Assembly (NCBI GenBank): GCA_964479665.1
Contig: CAYZNN010000034.1
Span: 1-29,663, forward strand
DNA from: UBA2287 sp964479665
Lineage (GTDB): Bacteria; Bacteroidota; Bacteroidia; Bacteroidales; Tenuifilaceae
DNA length: 29,663 nt
Reading direction: 5' to 3'
In this document: in pieces, positions 22,897 to 29,663 of the stretch
How positions within the stretch are numbered: the first letter of the stretch is position 1
Layout: each line of letters opens with the position of its first letter
Position numbers and translations under genes: made by a program
Notes under the pieces: generated by a model
Seen by the model: the letters and a program-made list of their open reading frames with translations, nothing else
Told to the model about the DNA's origin: nothing
Databases searched by the model: none

Positions 22897-23196
22897 CTAT
22901 TCTTTGAGTTGAAGTTCCCTTACAACCTGGCTACCAATATAGTCGTTAATATTCTTTACAATGCGACTCCGGTGCATCATTAGTTCGCTACGAAGCACAG
23001 ATGAACTGAGATGTACTACCATAATTCCTTTGCCTTTGAATTGGACCGAACGGGTAAACCCAGCAATATTGGGACCCATTACCTGCGGCCAGGCACTTAT
23101 GGCTCTCGATTCGAGCACCTTTTGAGAGAGTTTGAAATTATCCAGAAACTCATCGATGGCCTTTGAGAGGCTAACTATTTCGTTTCTGGATTTCAT
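22897..23196 (-). CDS. DUF721 (DciA-like) protein
   Basis: This 99-residue protein of the DUF721 family is recognised by VLESRAISAWPQVMGPNIAGFT, the FKGKGIMVVHLSSSVLRSELM core and the basic C-terminal HRSRIVKNIN. DUF721 includes DciA, the loader or partner of the replicative helicase DnaB in bacteria lacking DnaC. The Bacteroidota forms are short, and a helicase-loading role is inferred. Its ATG overlaps the recF stop by 4 nt, so it is translated with recF. That pairing suits a role in DNA replication or repair. Confidence 0.87.
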   Translation of the reverse strand: MKSRNEIVSLSKAIDEFLDNFKLSQKVLESRAISAWPQVMGPNIAGFTRSVQFKGKGIMVVHLSSSVLRSELMMHRSRIVKNINDYIGSQVVRELQLKE

Positions 23197-24311
23197 GCTA
23201 CATTAGTTTCAATGGGTTTCACTTCGCCACCCTCCACATCAAAAAGGGTGTAATTACCACCTATTTGTTCTAAAATACTACTGAGCCTATTCTTATTGGC
23301 ATCGGAAATAAAAATCTGTCCAAACCCATTGTGTGCTACCAGCATTATGAATTGCTGAACTCTAAGGGGGTCAAGCTTATCGAAAATATCGTCGAGAAGT
23401 AGTATTGGCTTCACAGGTAGAATGCTGCTCATATAGCTGAATTGGGCCAATTTCAGAGCTATTAAGTACGATTTTTGCTGACCCTGCGAAGCTTCTCGCT
23501 TCAAAGCCTGACCGTTGAATTTGAATACAACATCGTCCTTATGTATGCCCTTGGTTGTATACTGCAAAACCCGATCTTTCTCGAAAGACTGTTCAAGAAG
23601 TGCATCGAGAGATTCTTCGTGTAGGTGCGAAGAATAATCAATGGACACCTCTTCGGTTCCTCCAGATATTTCGGTATAATACCGCTGAAAATAGGGAGTT
23701 AAAAGATTGGTAAACTCCAACCGTTTTTCGTAAATGGGAGCTGCCAGAGCGCTCATTTGCACATCAATAACCTCTAACAAGTCGTAGTTTGATGCGTCGA
23801 ACCCAATGCCTCCCTTTAGCATTCTGTTTCTATTTGACAGCAACTTGTTGTATCTCATTAACTTGTCGAGATAATCCTTATCGTACTGCGAAATAACTGT
23901 ATTCAGAAACTTCCTACGCTCCTCGCTTCCCTCAATAATCAGAGCATTGTCGGCCGGAGAAATGGAAACTACGGGTAAAAAGCCTATATGGTCGGCTAAA
24001 CGCTGGTATTCCTTTCCGTTCCTTTTAAAAACTTTCGGTTCGTTACGCTGAACAGCGCAGTATATATTCTCTTCCTCCCCTAACCTATTGTATAAACCCT
24101 GAATTACAAAAAACTCTTCGGTATGATTAATATTCTGAAAATCGATGGGGTTCAAACTACTTTTACACATGGAAAGGTAATACAAAGCATCGAGCAGGTT
24201 GGTTTTACCCTGCCCGTTATTACCCACAAAGCAGTTCATTTTGGGGTTAAACCCCACATCGAGCTGCCGGTACGATTTAAAATTAATGAGCGAAAGTTTT
24301 CTTAAAATCAT
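23193..24311 (-). CDS. recF: DNA replication and repair protein RecF
   Basis: This 372-residue SMC-like ATPase acts in the RecFOR pathway, loading RecA on gapped DNA. Walker A is GNNGQGKT at residues 30-37, after LINFKSYRQL. The ABC signature is in ASQGQQKSYLIALKLAQ, and Walker B is KPILLLDDIFDKLD, followed by the D-loop and QIFISDAN. Length is normal for RecF. The gene is not beside dnaA/dnaN, as usual in Bacteroidota, but is translationally coupled to a DUF721 gene. Its promoter has an exact -7 element centred in a 20-nt palindrome. Confidence 0.97.
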   Translation of the reverse strand: MILRKLSLINFKSYRQLDVGFNPKMNCFVGNNGQGKTNLLDALYYLSMCKSSLNPIDFQNINHTEEFFVIQGLYNRLGEEENIYCAVQRNEPKVFKRNGKEYQRLADHIGFLPVVSISPADNALIIEGSEERRKFLNTVISQYDKDYLDKLMRYNKLLSNRNRMLKGGIGFDASNYDLLEVIDVQMSALAAPIYEKRLEFTNLLTPYFQRYYTEISGGTEEVSIDYSSHLHEESLDALLEQSFEKDRVLQYTTKGIHKDDVVFKFNGQALKREASQGQQKSYLIALKLAQFSYMSSILPVKPILLLDDIFDKLDPLRVQQFIMLVAHNGFGQIFISDANKNRLSSILEQIGGNYTLFDVEGGEVKPIETNVA

Positions 24312-24324
24312 CTTTACTATAATA

Positions 24325-24344
24325 TCAGTTACAAAGGTAACTGA
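24325..24344 (-). promoter_or_regulatory. recF -7 element inside a palindrome
   Basis: The 20-nt TCAGTTACAAAGGTAACTGA has perfect 8-bp arms around a four-base loop. On the minus strand its centre contains TACCTTTG, an exact -7 element (24332-24339), 20 nt before the recF ATG. A protein bound to the palindrome would block the promoter. Confidence 0.5.
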
Positions 24345-24458
24345 AAAAGGGCTCTAAATGAAATTGAAAACTTGAGCAATTATGAAAGTTCTCGAAAGTA
24401 CGATCAAATACAGACGTTTCAATAAACAAAATTTCGAGTAGCCTGTTTATTCTGTAAA

Positions 24459-24956
24459 ATGGAGCAATTTAAATCAATGTTAAGATTAATAGTTTTAATT
24501 ATAATTTTATTATACTCATTTCATGGTGCTATGAGTCAGTTTAATAATGAGAACAATCCGTTAAGTAAAGATGAGTTAAAACGAAGGCTCAGCCCTATGC
24601 AATATTTTGTTACTCAAGAAAAGGGTACTGAAAGGCCTTTTTCAAGTGAGTATTGGAACTTTTTTGGCAGCGGAACTTACCATTGCATTTGCTGCAATGT
24701 TCCACTTTTTGAGTCGGATTCAAAATTCCACTCCAGCTGTGGCTGGCCCAGTTTTTTCGATTCGAAATTTATTGGTAATATCGATCTCAAGCCCGACAAG
24801 AGCCATGGTATGATTCGAACCGAAGTGCTATGCAAGAATTGCGGTGCCCATTTGGGGCACATATTCAACGATGGCCCAAAGCCAACAGGCCTTAGGTATT
24901 GCATTAATTCTGCATCTATTCGATTTGAAGAGAAACAAAAGCAAAAGAAAAAATGA
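24459..24956 (+). CDS. msrB: Peptide-methionine (R)-S-oxide reductase, exported
   Basis: This 165-residue enzyme reduces methionine-R-sulfoxide in proteins. A hydrophobic signal sequence (residues 8-25, cleavage probably after AMS) places it outside the cytoplasm. The zinc cysteines are C76/C79 in YHCICC and C125/C128 in LCKNC. The catalytic cysteine is C148 in LRYCINSASIRF, with GWPSFF and HLGHIFNDGP also conserved. It ends in a lysine-rich tail. It overlaps the LON-domain gene by 4 nt (ATGA), so the two are translated together. No convincing -7 element is seen before the start. An exported MsrB needs an electron donor in the periplasm, which is not encoded here. Confidence 0.95.
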   Translation: MEQFKSMLRLIVLIIILLYSFHGAMSQFNNENNPLSKDELKRRLSPMQYFVTQEKGTERPFSSEYWNFFGSGTYHCICCNVPLFESDSKFHSSCGWPSFFDSKFIGNIDLKPDKSHGMIRTEVLCKNCGAHLGHIFNDGPKPTGLRYCINSASIRFEEKQKQKKK

Positions 24957-25555
24957 AACCAGAAGTGTACAGAATAGCTCTCTTCCCTCTCCACATTATT
25001 GTGCTTCCTGGCGAAGAGGTACCCTTGCGCATATTCGAACCACGGTACAAACAGCTAATTGCCGAATGCGAGGACACAGGTATGCACTTTGGCATTCCCT
25101 ATGTCGACTCGAATGGGCATACCAACCTTGGAAGCCAGGTTGAACTGGTAAGGGTTGTTGCCCGAAACGAAAACGGCAATAGCGTTGTATTAATTCGGGG
25201 TGTGAACCTTTTTTACCTGCGTAATTTCGAAGAGGAACTCCCTCACAAACTTTATGGAGGGGGCGTTATCGAACCCCTTAACCATTCGTACCAAACTAGG
25301 AATAATCAATTAGCAGTGCTGATAAAAAAGATCAAACTGAACTTGAGCGATACTTTGGGAACGCTTATTACCGATTCATCAATCAATATGCTCGATATTG
25401 TAAAGGCACTCATGCTAAATTCGGAACAAAAGTACAAGTTTCTCCATCTAAAGGACGATAGCCAGCGCGAAAAATTCTTAATTAACCGATTGCTGCTTCG
25501 TGAGTTCATACAAAAACAGGAATCGAATTTGCAAAGCAATTTTCATCTTAACTAA
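24953..25555 (+). CDS. LON substrate-binding domain protein
   Basis: This 200-residue protein consists of a LON N-terminal (substrate-binding) domain without the ATPase or protease parts. Visible blocks are IALFPLHIIVLPGEEVPLRI, FEPRYKQLIAEC and GMHFGIPYV at the N-terminus, and a helical C-terminal half (EQKYKFLHLKDDSQREKFLI). Stand-alone LON-domain proteins are common and their role is mostly unknown; protein or ligand binding is assumed. Its start overlaps the msrB stop. It ends 2 nt before the stop of the convergent serine hydrolase gene. Confidence 0.9.
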   Translation: MKPEVYRIALFPLHIIVLPGEEVPLRIFEPRYKQLIAECEDTGMHFGIPYVDSNGHTNLGSQVELVRVVARNENGNSVVLIRGVNLFYLRNFEEELPHKLYGGGVIEPLNHSYQTRNNQLAVLIKKIKLNLSDTLGTLITDSSINMLDIVKALMLNSEQKYKFLHLKDDSQREKFLINRLLLREFIQKQESNLQSNFHLN

Positions 25556-25557
25556 GG

Positions 25558-26940
25558 CTACTCATTGTTATCGAGGTAGGAAAAAGCACTATCTATGCTA
25601 TATTTTTCTTGCGCCCAGGGCCAAAAAGGCTCAAAATGGTAACGCTCATCGGGGTTGAACAGATCCCTTTCAGGCCAATCGTCCATACGTTGAAAAGCAC
25701 GCGACATGAATCGGTCCACTTCATATGGAAATTTAGCTCCCGACCAAGGGCTGCTGTTGAGTAGAAAAACATACTGTAACCCATCTATTCGCGATAGAAC
25801 AATAGCCGAAGTGCCAGCAAATGAGCCGGTTCTCAATTTATTGCCGTTGGGCGAAACATTTTTCCAACCCAAGGGAGACAAACCAGTTTCTTTTGTTTCC
25901 AATAGTTGAACCGATTCGGGTTTTAGTAACAGGTGGTTTTTTTCATCCTCAAGGGCCATTACAAAACGCATAAGGCTAACCGATGAAAGGACCCAGCCAC
26001 CTGCTCCCCCCAGGGTACGAATATCGTTACCCCCTCTCGATTTCAAAAGCATTTGTGCCGATCCATCGCAAGCAGGAACAGCCGTTGCATCAGAAACTTC
26101 GTAGTAACGCACTTCGTTATCGTACCTTAAACTATCGAAGTTTTGAGCCATGTGAGCATCGGTGATGCCCAAGGGCATAAAAAGTGCTTGCTTTACGAAT
26201 TCGTCGTATGGCATGCCAGAAACAGTTTCTATTACTTTTTCGGCAAGCAGATAGCCAAAATTATTGTATGCACTATGTGTACCCGGATTAAAATGCATTC
26301 GTTTCGAAAGCACAAATTGTATAATATCGTCTTTTGATATAGGCAATTCTTTATTGAGTTGGCGCGCAATTTTATCGGGCATAAAAAGTTGATCGCCCCA
26401 ACGTGTAGTCCAACCAGCCGAATGGTTCAGCAGCATTTTAACAGTTACCTCTTCGGCACGCTTGTCTAAATAGTTTCTGTACAAGGAGTCCTTAAGGATT
26501 CCCTCATCGCCAAACACCTTCGAATCGAGTGAGAGGCTTCCCATTTCCACTAATTTAATTACCGCTACTGCGGTAATGAGCTTTGAAACGCTTGCTACTC
26601 TGAACAGGTGGTAAGGCTCGGTTCGAATTTCCTCTTCCCTATTGGCGTAACCATAGCCCTTGGCATAAATTAATTTGCCCTCGCGGGCAATGGCAACCGA
26701 GGCCCCAACCAAACCCCACTTACTCATGAAGCGTTCAACCTGCTTATCGAAATTCTTAAACTCATCAGTTTCCGAAACAGAGTTGGTTATTTTTACTAAA
26801 ACCGGCATACTACTGGCACTGGTGGCCGAAGGTTTAGTATGTTTTGTGGAATTGAAAAAGAATAAACTAAGCAGCGAGAAAATAAGAATAAAGAATAAAA
26901 CCAAAGAGAAACGCAACACTATTCGCTTAACATTATTCAT
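25558..26940 (-). CDS. Serine hydrolase, beta-lactamase/PBP4*-like
   Basis: This protein of about 460 residues has an N-terminal membrane anchor or signal (LRFSLVLFFILIFSLLSLFF). The body is of the beta-lactamase class C/AmpH family. The catalytic SxxK is in RVASVSKLITAVA (about residue 120), and the YxN motif is in HSAYNNFGYLLAE. The third motif (HxG/KTG) is not clear; TGSFAGTS in the late part is the nearest. Such enzymes act as DD-peptidases, esterases or peptidases in the envelope; the substrate is unknown. An ATG also exists at 26952, but the predicted transcription start (about 26955) makes the ATG at 26940 likelier. Transcribed alone from a textbook Bacteroidota promoter. Confidence 0.9.
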   Translation of the reverse strand: MNNVKRIVLRFSLVLFFILIFSLLSLFFFNSTKHTKPSATSASSMPVLVKITNSVSETDEFKNFDKQVERFMSKWGLVGASVAIAREGKLIYAKGYGYANREEEIRTEPYHLFRVASVSKLITAVAVIKLVEMGSLSLDSKVFGDEGILKDSLYRNYLDKRAEEVTVKMLLNHSAGWTTRWGDQLFMPDKIARQLNKELPISKDDIIQFVLSKRMHFNPGTHSAYNNFGYLLAEKVIETVSGMPYDEFVKQALFMPLGITDAHMAQNFDSLRYDNEVRYYEVSDATAVPACDGSAQMLLKSRGGNDIRTLGGAGGWVLSSVSLMRFVMALEDEKNHLLLKPESVQLLETKETGLSPLGWKNVSPNGNKLRTGSFAGTSAIVLSRIDGLQYVFLLNSSPWSGAKFPYEVDRFMSRAFQRMDDWPERDLFNPDERYHFEPFWPWAQEKYSIDSAFSYLDNNE

Positions 26941-26960
26941 TTTCAGCCACATTTAGGCAA

Positions 26961-26991
26961 CAAAACTAACATCAACAAAACAAAAATCAAA
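26961..26991 (-). promoter_or_regulatory. Full Bacteroidota promoter of the serine hydrolase gene
   Basis: On the minus strand TTTG (26988-26991) is followed by exactly 19 bases and then TAGTTTTG (26961-26968), matching TTTG-N19-TAnnTTTG. It lies 20 nt before the ATG at 26940 and is the best complete promoter in the window. Confidence 0.8.
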
Positions 26992-27024
26992 ATCAATTTG
27001 CGATTAGTTGCTTTTTTATTCATT

Positions 27025-27056
27025 AAAAAACATCCTTCGCTAAATATTTACGGATG
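27025..27056 (-). terminator. Terminator of the radical SAM gene
   Basis: On the minus strand CATCC ... GGATG with a 16-nt loop, itself containing the palindrome TAAATATTTA, is followed by T6. It starts 11 nt after the radical SAM stop. The stem is only 5 bp, so it is moderately strong. Confidence 0.5.
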
Positions 27057-27067
27057 ATCTAGGTGTA

Positions 27068-28012
27068 TTATAGCTTGAATTTTTTCCCTTGCCAAGTATC
27101 GTTTTCAGCCATTAACCGTTCAAACCGGTTAAGAAGTTGGTCGGTTCGTAATTTGCCCCACTGGGGTGCTACCAACGAGGGTGGTGGCGCTTCGCTTGTT
27201 AGCCTTTCAATAATTAAATTAGGGCGCAACCGCTCTACAATTCCCATGAGCAAATGCAGGTATTCGTCGATAGTATAGAACTTGAAAACTTCAGGATTCG
27301 ATTGGTACTCTACTTCCATTGCAGTATTTCTAATAACCTGTAACTGGTGGAACTTAACAGTATCGATGGGTAAAATATTTAATTGCTGAACCATAACAAC
27401 AATATCGGAAATGGTTTCACCGGGCAAACCAATTATGAAATGCGCTCCCACACCTATGCCCCGCTGGGCCGATTCGCGGATTGCCCAAACCGACTGTTCA
27501 AAGGTGTGTCCCCTATTAACTCGCGAAAGGGTTTGGTTGTTACACGTTTCAACACCATACTCAATGCTCACATAGTGGCTCTTGGCCAAATGAGCAAAGT
27601 AATCGAGCTTTTCAGCGTCAACGCAATCGGGCCGAGTACCCACAACAATACCAACAACATTGGGAAATGCCAATGCTTGCGCATACAAGTTTTTCAGTTC
27701 GAATAGCGGTGCATAGGTATTGGAATAAGCCTGAAAGTAAGCCATGTACTTCTCGGCTCTTCTGTATCGGGTTTCGTGAAACCCTATGCCCTCTGCAAGT
27801 TGCTGAGATATGGTTTTTTTTGGTTTGCAATAGCTCGGATTAAACGACTCGTTATTGCAGAAAGTGCAACCTCCTAGCCCAACACGCCCATCGCGATTAG
27901 GACAGGTGAAACCCGCATCGATGGTGAGTTTCTGAACTCGTCCACCAAAGGTTTTTCGAATGTAGCTGGTGTAACTATAGAATCGTCTATTATCGCCCCA
28001 AGGGAAAGCCAT
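27068..28012 (-). CDS. TIGR01212 family radical SAM protein (YhcC-like)
   Basis: This 314-residue radical SAM protein has a 4Fe-4S cluster motif of the TIGR01212 type (Cys37 in GFTCPNRDG, then Cys49 and Cys52 in GGCTFCNN). Its spacing is longer than the standard CxxxCxxC. Other family blocks are GTRPDCVDAEKLDYFA, SIEYGVETCNNQTLSRVNRG, GVGAHFIIGLPGET and a C-terminal ERLTSEAPPPSL. The function of YhcC-like proteins is not settled. The gene is flanked by its own -7 element and a terminator, so it is monocistronic. An 18-nt palindrome lies between the -7 element and the start codon. Confidence 0.93.
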   Translation of the reverse strand: MAFPWGDNRRFYSYTSYIRKTFGGRVQKLTIDAGFTCPNRDGRVGLGGCTFCNNESFNPSYCKPKKTISQQLAEGIGFHETRYRRAEKYMAYFQAYSNTYAPLFELKNLYAQALAFPNVVGIVVGTRPDCVDAEKLDYFAHLAKSHYVSIEYGVETCNNQTLSRVNRGHTFEQSVWAIRESAQRGIGVGAHFIIGLPGETISDIVVMVQQLNILPIDTVKFHQLQVIRNTAMEVEYQSNPEVFKFYTIDEYLHLLMGIVERLRPNLIIERLTSEAPPPSLVAPQWGKLRTDQLLNRFERLMAENDTWQGKKFKL

Positions 28013-28014
28013 AC

Positions 28015-28037
28015 TTGCACTTTAGAGTGCAAATTTA
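28015..28037 (-). promoter_or_regulatory. Radical SAM gene promoter with adjoining palindrome
   Basis: TAAATTTG on the minus strand (28030-28037) is an exact -7 element. Overlapping it, TTGCACTTTAGAGTGCAA (28015-28032) is an inverted repeat with perfect 7-bp arms, ending 3 nt before the start codon. The predicted transcription start falls within the palindrome, so it would act as a DNA operator and not as an RNA hairpin. Confidence 0.5.
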
Positions 28038-28073
28038 GGGAAAGAATTCAAATTGCTTTTGTTTATTACAAAA

Positions 28074-28102
28074 ACTGAAGCGCCCTCATAGGGCGCTTCA
28101 GT
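28074..28102 (-). terminator. Strong rho-independent terminator of the 29534-28119 operon
   Basis: A perfect 13-bp stem (ACTGAAGCGCCCT with AGGGCGCTTCAGT) with a three-base loop is followed on the minus strand by TTTTT. It lies 17 nt after the stop of the outer-membrane-like gene. It is the strongest terminator in the window and separates this operon from the radical SAM gene. Confidence 0.93.
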
Positions 28103-28118
28103 ATCATAAAACTTAATC

Positions 28119-28763
28119 TTACATTCGAATATGTAGAACCATTAATTGACCAAAATGATAGAAAGCAGGTATTTTGGTTGGATTTGCAGAAAACGGAAGT
28201 TGATAAAACATCCGAAAAGAATTACCTGCACTGTAACCATCGAAAGGGAAAAGTAATGAAAAATCGCCCTGAACCTTAACTCCCCATAAATTGAAAACCC
28301 CATCGTTTATATTTACAGGGCCTAAAGAGTTTGATTCGGGATACCGCATTTGAGACACAGTATAAAAACCTGGACCAAGCGACAAAGTAGCATTTGGTTT
28401 TCCCTCTCCATGCTTAAGAGTGATTCCACCTAACAAATTAATGGCAGCATTCATTTGCGACACTCTGGAACTTACTCCATTAGCAATCCCATAGGTTGTT
28501 AACAAGGGCTTAGTAACCATTTCAGCACGAAGAGAATACTTCTTAACCTCATCTAGATTAAAAGTGCGATAAAAACCAAACTCATAAGTAAAATTCGACT
28601 GGCTTCTGTAAAACCAAGAGATATTGTCACTATAACAATTAGAAAAGCCAATACCACCAAAGAAAAAACCTACTTTCCCTTTTGCATTTTCCTGTGCAAA
28701 AAGAGTTTGGAATAAATGCAGGGTAATGAAGATGGCTAGTATCAATATTTTCTTGTAATTCAA
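28119..28763 (-). CDS. Predicted outer-membrane beta-barrel protein, unknown
   Basis: I do not recognise a family. From the chosen start the protein has 214 residues with a clear signal peptide (ILILAIFITLHLFQTLFAQ, cleavage after FAQ). The mature part has alternating polar and hydrophobic, aromatic-rich strands (KGKVGFFFGGIGFSN, FTYEFGFYRTF, KPNATLSLGPGFYTV), and ends MVLHIRM, compatible with a small outer-membrane barrel. No ATG is available: a TTG at 28790 would overlap the upstream gene, while a TTG at 28763 starts 10 nt after its stop and gives an ideal signal peptide, so I choose 28763. It is the last gene of a three-gene operon with a strong terminator. An envelope role is inferred from the signal and strand pattern only. 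Confidence 0.65.
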   Translation of the reverse strand: MNYKKILILAIFITLHLFQTLFAQENAKGKVGFFFGGIGFSNCYSDNISWFYRSQSNFTYEFGFYRTFNLDEVKKYSLRAEMVTKPLLTTYGIANGVSSRVSQMNAAINLLGGITLKHGEGKPNATLSLGPGFYTVSQMRYPESNSLGPVNINDGVFNLWGVKVQGDFSLLFPFDGYSAGNSFRMFYQLPFSANPTKIPAFYHFGQLMVLHIRM

Positions 28764-28773
28764 TTTAAAAAAA

Positions 28774-29055
28774 TTAGGAGTTAGCAACAATGAAAACTAA
28801 TAACGACATAAGTTGAGCCAAAGTAAGTGTAGCAGGATGAGCTCCCATACCTTGCGTGGCTAAAAGAATTGCTATGCCTGATAACGCATCGACGCTGCAA
28901 ACCAATATTTCCTTCCATCCGCTTTGGTTCACACCAATAGAGTCGTTATATCCACTCCATAATCGATAACTTTCTTTAACCATAGCGGAAAAAACAAGAA
29001 GAATGGCTTTATCATTTTCTGAGAGGGTACCTTTGTTTACAATATTGTACTCCAT
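28774..29055 (-). CDS. Small hydrophobic protein of unknown function
   Basis: I do not recognise this 93-residue protein. The first half is mostly polar and helical (LSENDKAILLVFSAMVKESY). The second half has two hydrophobic stretches, ILVCSVDALSGIAILLATQG and LTLAQLMSLLVFIVAN, that could be membrane segments. It has no signal peptide. Its ATG directly follows the TGA of the lipoprotein gene (TGAATG), so the two are probably translationally coupled. It may help make or tether the lipoprotein and barrel encoded on either side; this is speculation. Confidence 0.6.
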   Translation of the reverse strand: MEYNIVNKGTLSENDKAILLVFSAMVKESYRLWSGYNDSIGVNQSGWKEILVCSVDALSGIAILLATQGMGAHPATLTLAQLMSLLVFIVANS

Positions 29056-29534
29056 TCAAATTCTACCATATTGTTTTAGCCCACTAAATGTTAAAGAGTT
29101 AATGTTATCAGCAAAAAAATCTTTCATTTCAGCATCAAACCGGTAAAACTCATTCTTCACAGCCTCAGAAAGTATAGATTGTAAATACAATGTATCAATT
29201 GTACCTACAAATTCTAATGACAAGTTTAGGCTTTCTATCAAACTTTTTACAAATGGGTCATTTAAATCGATTTGACTTTTCTGAACAATTTCCTCTCCGT
29301 AAAAATTGCAAGTGGTTGACTGTATTTCACTTTTTAATTGCTCTGGTTTAAATTTAACCCAATTAGGATTTCTTTTAATCACATCTCTGATTACTTCATT
29401 ATGCACCAACCCATATTCTTTATATGGGTTATCGTACTCTTTAAGTGGCATGCTGCCATCTTCTTTACATGCTAGTAAAAAGAGAAGGGAAGAGAAGATA
29501 AGAGAAGAACTCTTTTTAATGATAGTGTTTTCAT
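29056..29534 (-). CDS. Lipoprotein with apparent 1-nt frameshift in the signal peptide (possible phase-variable gene)
   Basis: The uninterrupted frame begins at an ATG at 29451, giving 131 residues with no signal peptide. Upstream in the same frame, however, lies a good lipoprotein export signal: SSLIFSSLLFLLAC, then KEDGS. That signal has no ATG of its own. The only ATG nearby, at 29534, is one frame off: it opens MKTLSLKRVLL, an ideal signal-peptide beginning, then hits a TAG after FSFY. One added base (or one added 10-bp unit) in the 29480-29507 repeat would join the two into a lipoprotein of about 155-160 residues. I do not recognise a family in the mature part. It is the first gene of an operon with the small hydrophobic and barrel-like genes. 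A sequencing error is the main alternative. Confidence 0.6.
29480..29507 (-). repeat. Three 10-bp tandem imperfect repeats in the lipoprotein signal sequence
   Basis: AAGAGAAG occurs three times at exact 10-bp spacing (29480-29487, 29490-29497, 29500-29507) with two variable bases between. On the coding strand it reads CTTCTCTT. Because 10 is not a multiple of 3, gaining or losing a unit shifts the frame of the gene. Confidence 0.85.
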
Positions 29535-29617
29535 AAATAAAAATTTAGTAGGTTAGTTATTAAATTATTTTTCATTAAAATAAGTGCCTTGTTACAAATT
29601 TAAAAAAATATGAGTAT

Positions 29618-29650
29618 CCGTAAAGATAACTGATATTTATTATCTTTAGG
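29618..29650. repeat. AT-rich inverted repeat near the right window edge
   Basis: TAAAGATAA (29621-29629) and TTATCTTTA (29640-29648) form a 9-bp inverted repeat, extended by CC/GG pairs across one bulged base. It could be a terminator of a gene beyond the window or an operator; the window ends before this can be judged. Confidence 0.4.
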
Positions 29651-29663
29651 CGTTAAATCTAAA

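Noticed and set aside
29306..29536. 76-residue open frame on the plus strand
   Set aside because: It runs antisense to the lipoprotein gene and its Lys/Arg/Glu-rich end is just the reverse complement of the tandem repeat.

Overview
The window looks like a chromosomal segment of a non-phototrophic member of the Bacteroidota, probably Bacteroidales or Marinilabiliales. The reasons are: many start regions preceded by the Bacteroidota -7 element TAnnTTTG instead of Shine-Dalgarno sites; several LxxC lipoproteins; a type IX secretion (T9SS) C-terminal signal; a GldI-type FKBP lipoprotein encoded beside an NrnA-like DHH phosphoesterase and ndk; and families typical of the phylum (DUF4465, AAA_14/DUF4143, SUMF1-like secreted proteins). 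No rRNA, tRNA, CRISPR array, insertion sequence or phage gene was seen.

Layout. 69-1861 (-): a DUF368 membrane protein (undecaprenyl-phosphate translocase family) followed by a DUF3108 protein. 1934-3820 (-): a single methyl-accepting chemotaxis protein with no che genes nearby. 4089-6146 (+): a large lipoprotein with an M3-like HExxH zinc site. 6329-7522 (+): an AAA_14/DUF4143 ATPase. 7561-9354 (-): argS. 9480-9848 (+): a small DUF486 membrane protein. 9850-12552 (-): a tight three-gene operon (DUF4465 lipoprotein, secreted SUMF1-like protein, minimal T9SS-tail protein) preceded by a cobalamin riboswitch at about 12666-12820. 12951-14423 (+): a K+/H+ antiporter. 14434-17218 (-): an operon of a bile-acid:Na+ symporter-family transporter, an MBL-fold hydrolase and a D-threonine-aldolase-like PLP enzyme. 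17298-18002 (+): an RsmI-like methyltransferase. 18003-22381 (-): an NrnA-like phosphoesterase followed by four consecutive FKBP-type lipoprotein genes. 22472-22891 (+): ndk. 22897-24311 (-): recF and a DUF721 gene. 24459-25555 (+): an exported MsrB and a LON-domain protein. 25558-26940 (-): a serine hydrolase. 27068-28012 (-): a TIGR01212 radical SAM protein. 28119-29534 (-): a three-gene operon of unknown function whose first gene is a lipoprotein with an apparent 1-nt frameshift inside a 10-bp tandem repeat.

The most interesting system is the cobalamin-riboswitch operon at 9850-12838. Riboswitch control implies expression when B12 is scarce, yet the operon has no BtuB/F/C/D and no B12-independent enzyme. 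It encodes a surface-type lipoprotein, a SUMF1-fold protein without the FGE active-site cysteines, and a protein that is little more than a T9SS sorting domain. A surface cobamide capture or processing role is an inference. The second is the possible on/off switch of the lipoprotein at 29056-29534. The third is the run of four FKBP lipoproteins (seven FKBP-like domains by eye) downstream of nrnA.

Only one gene-free stretch exceeds 300 bases: 12553-12950. It holds the riboswitch, its -7 element, two leader hairpins, and the leader of the divergent antiporter gene. The 268 bases at 3821-4088 are AT-rich and hold only a 14-nt direct repeat that I can point to.
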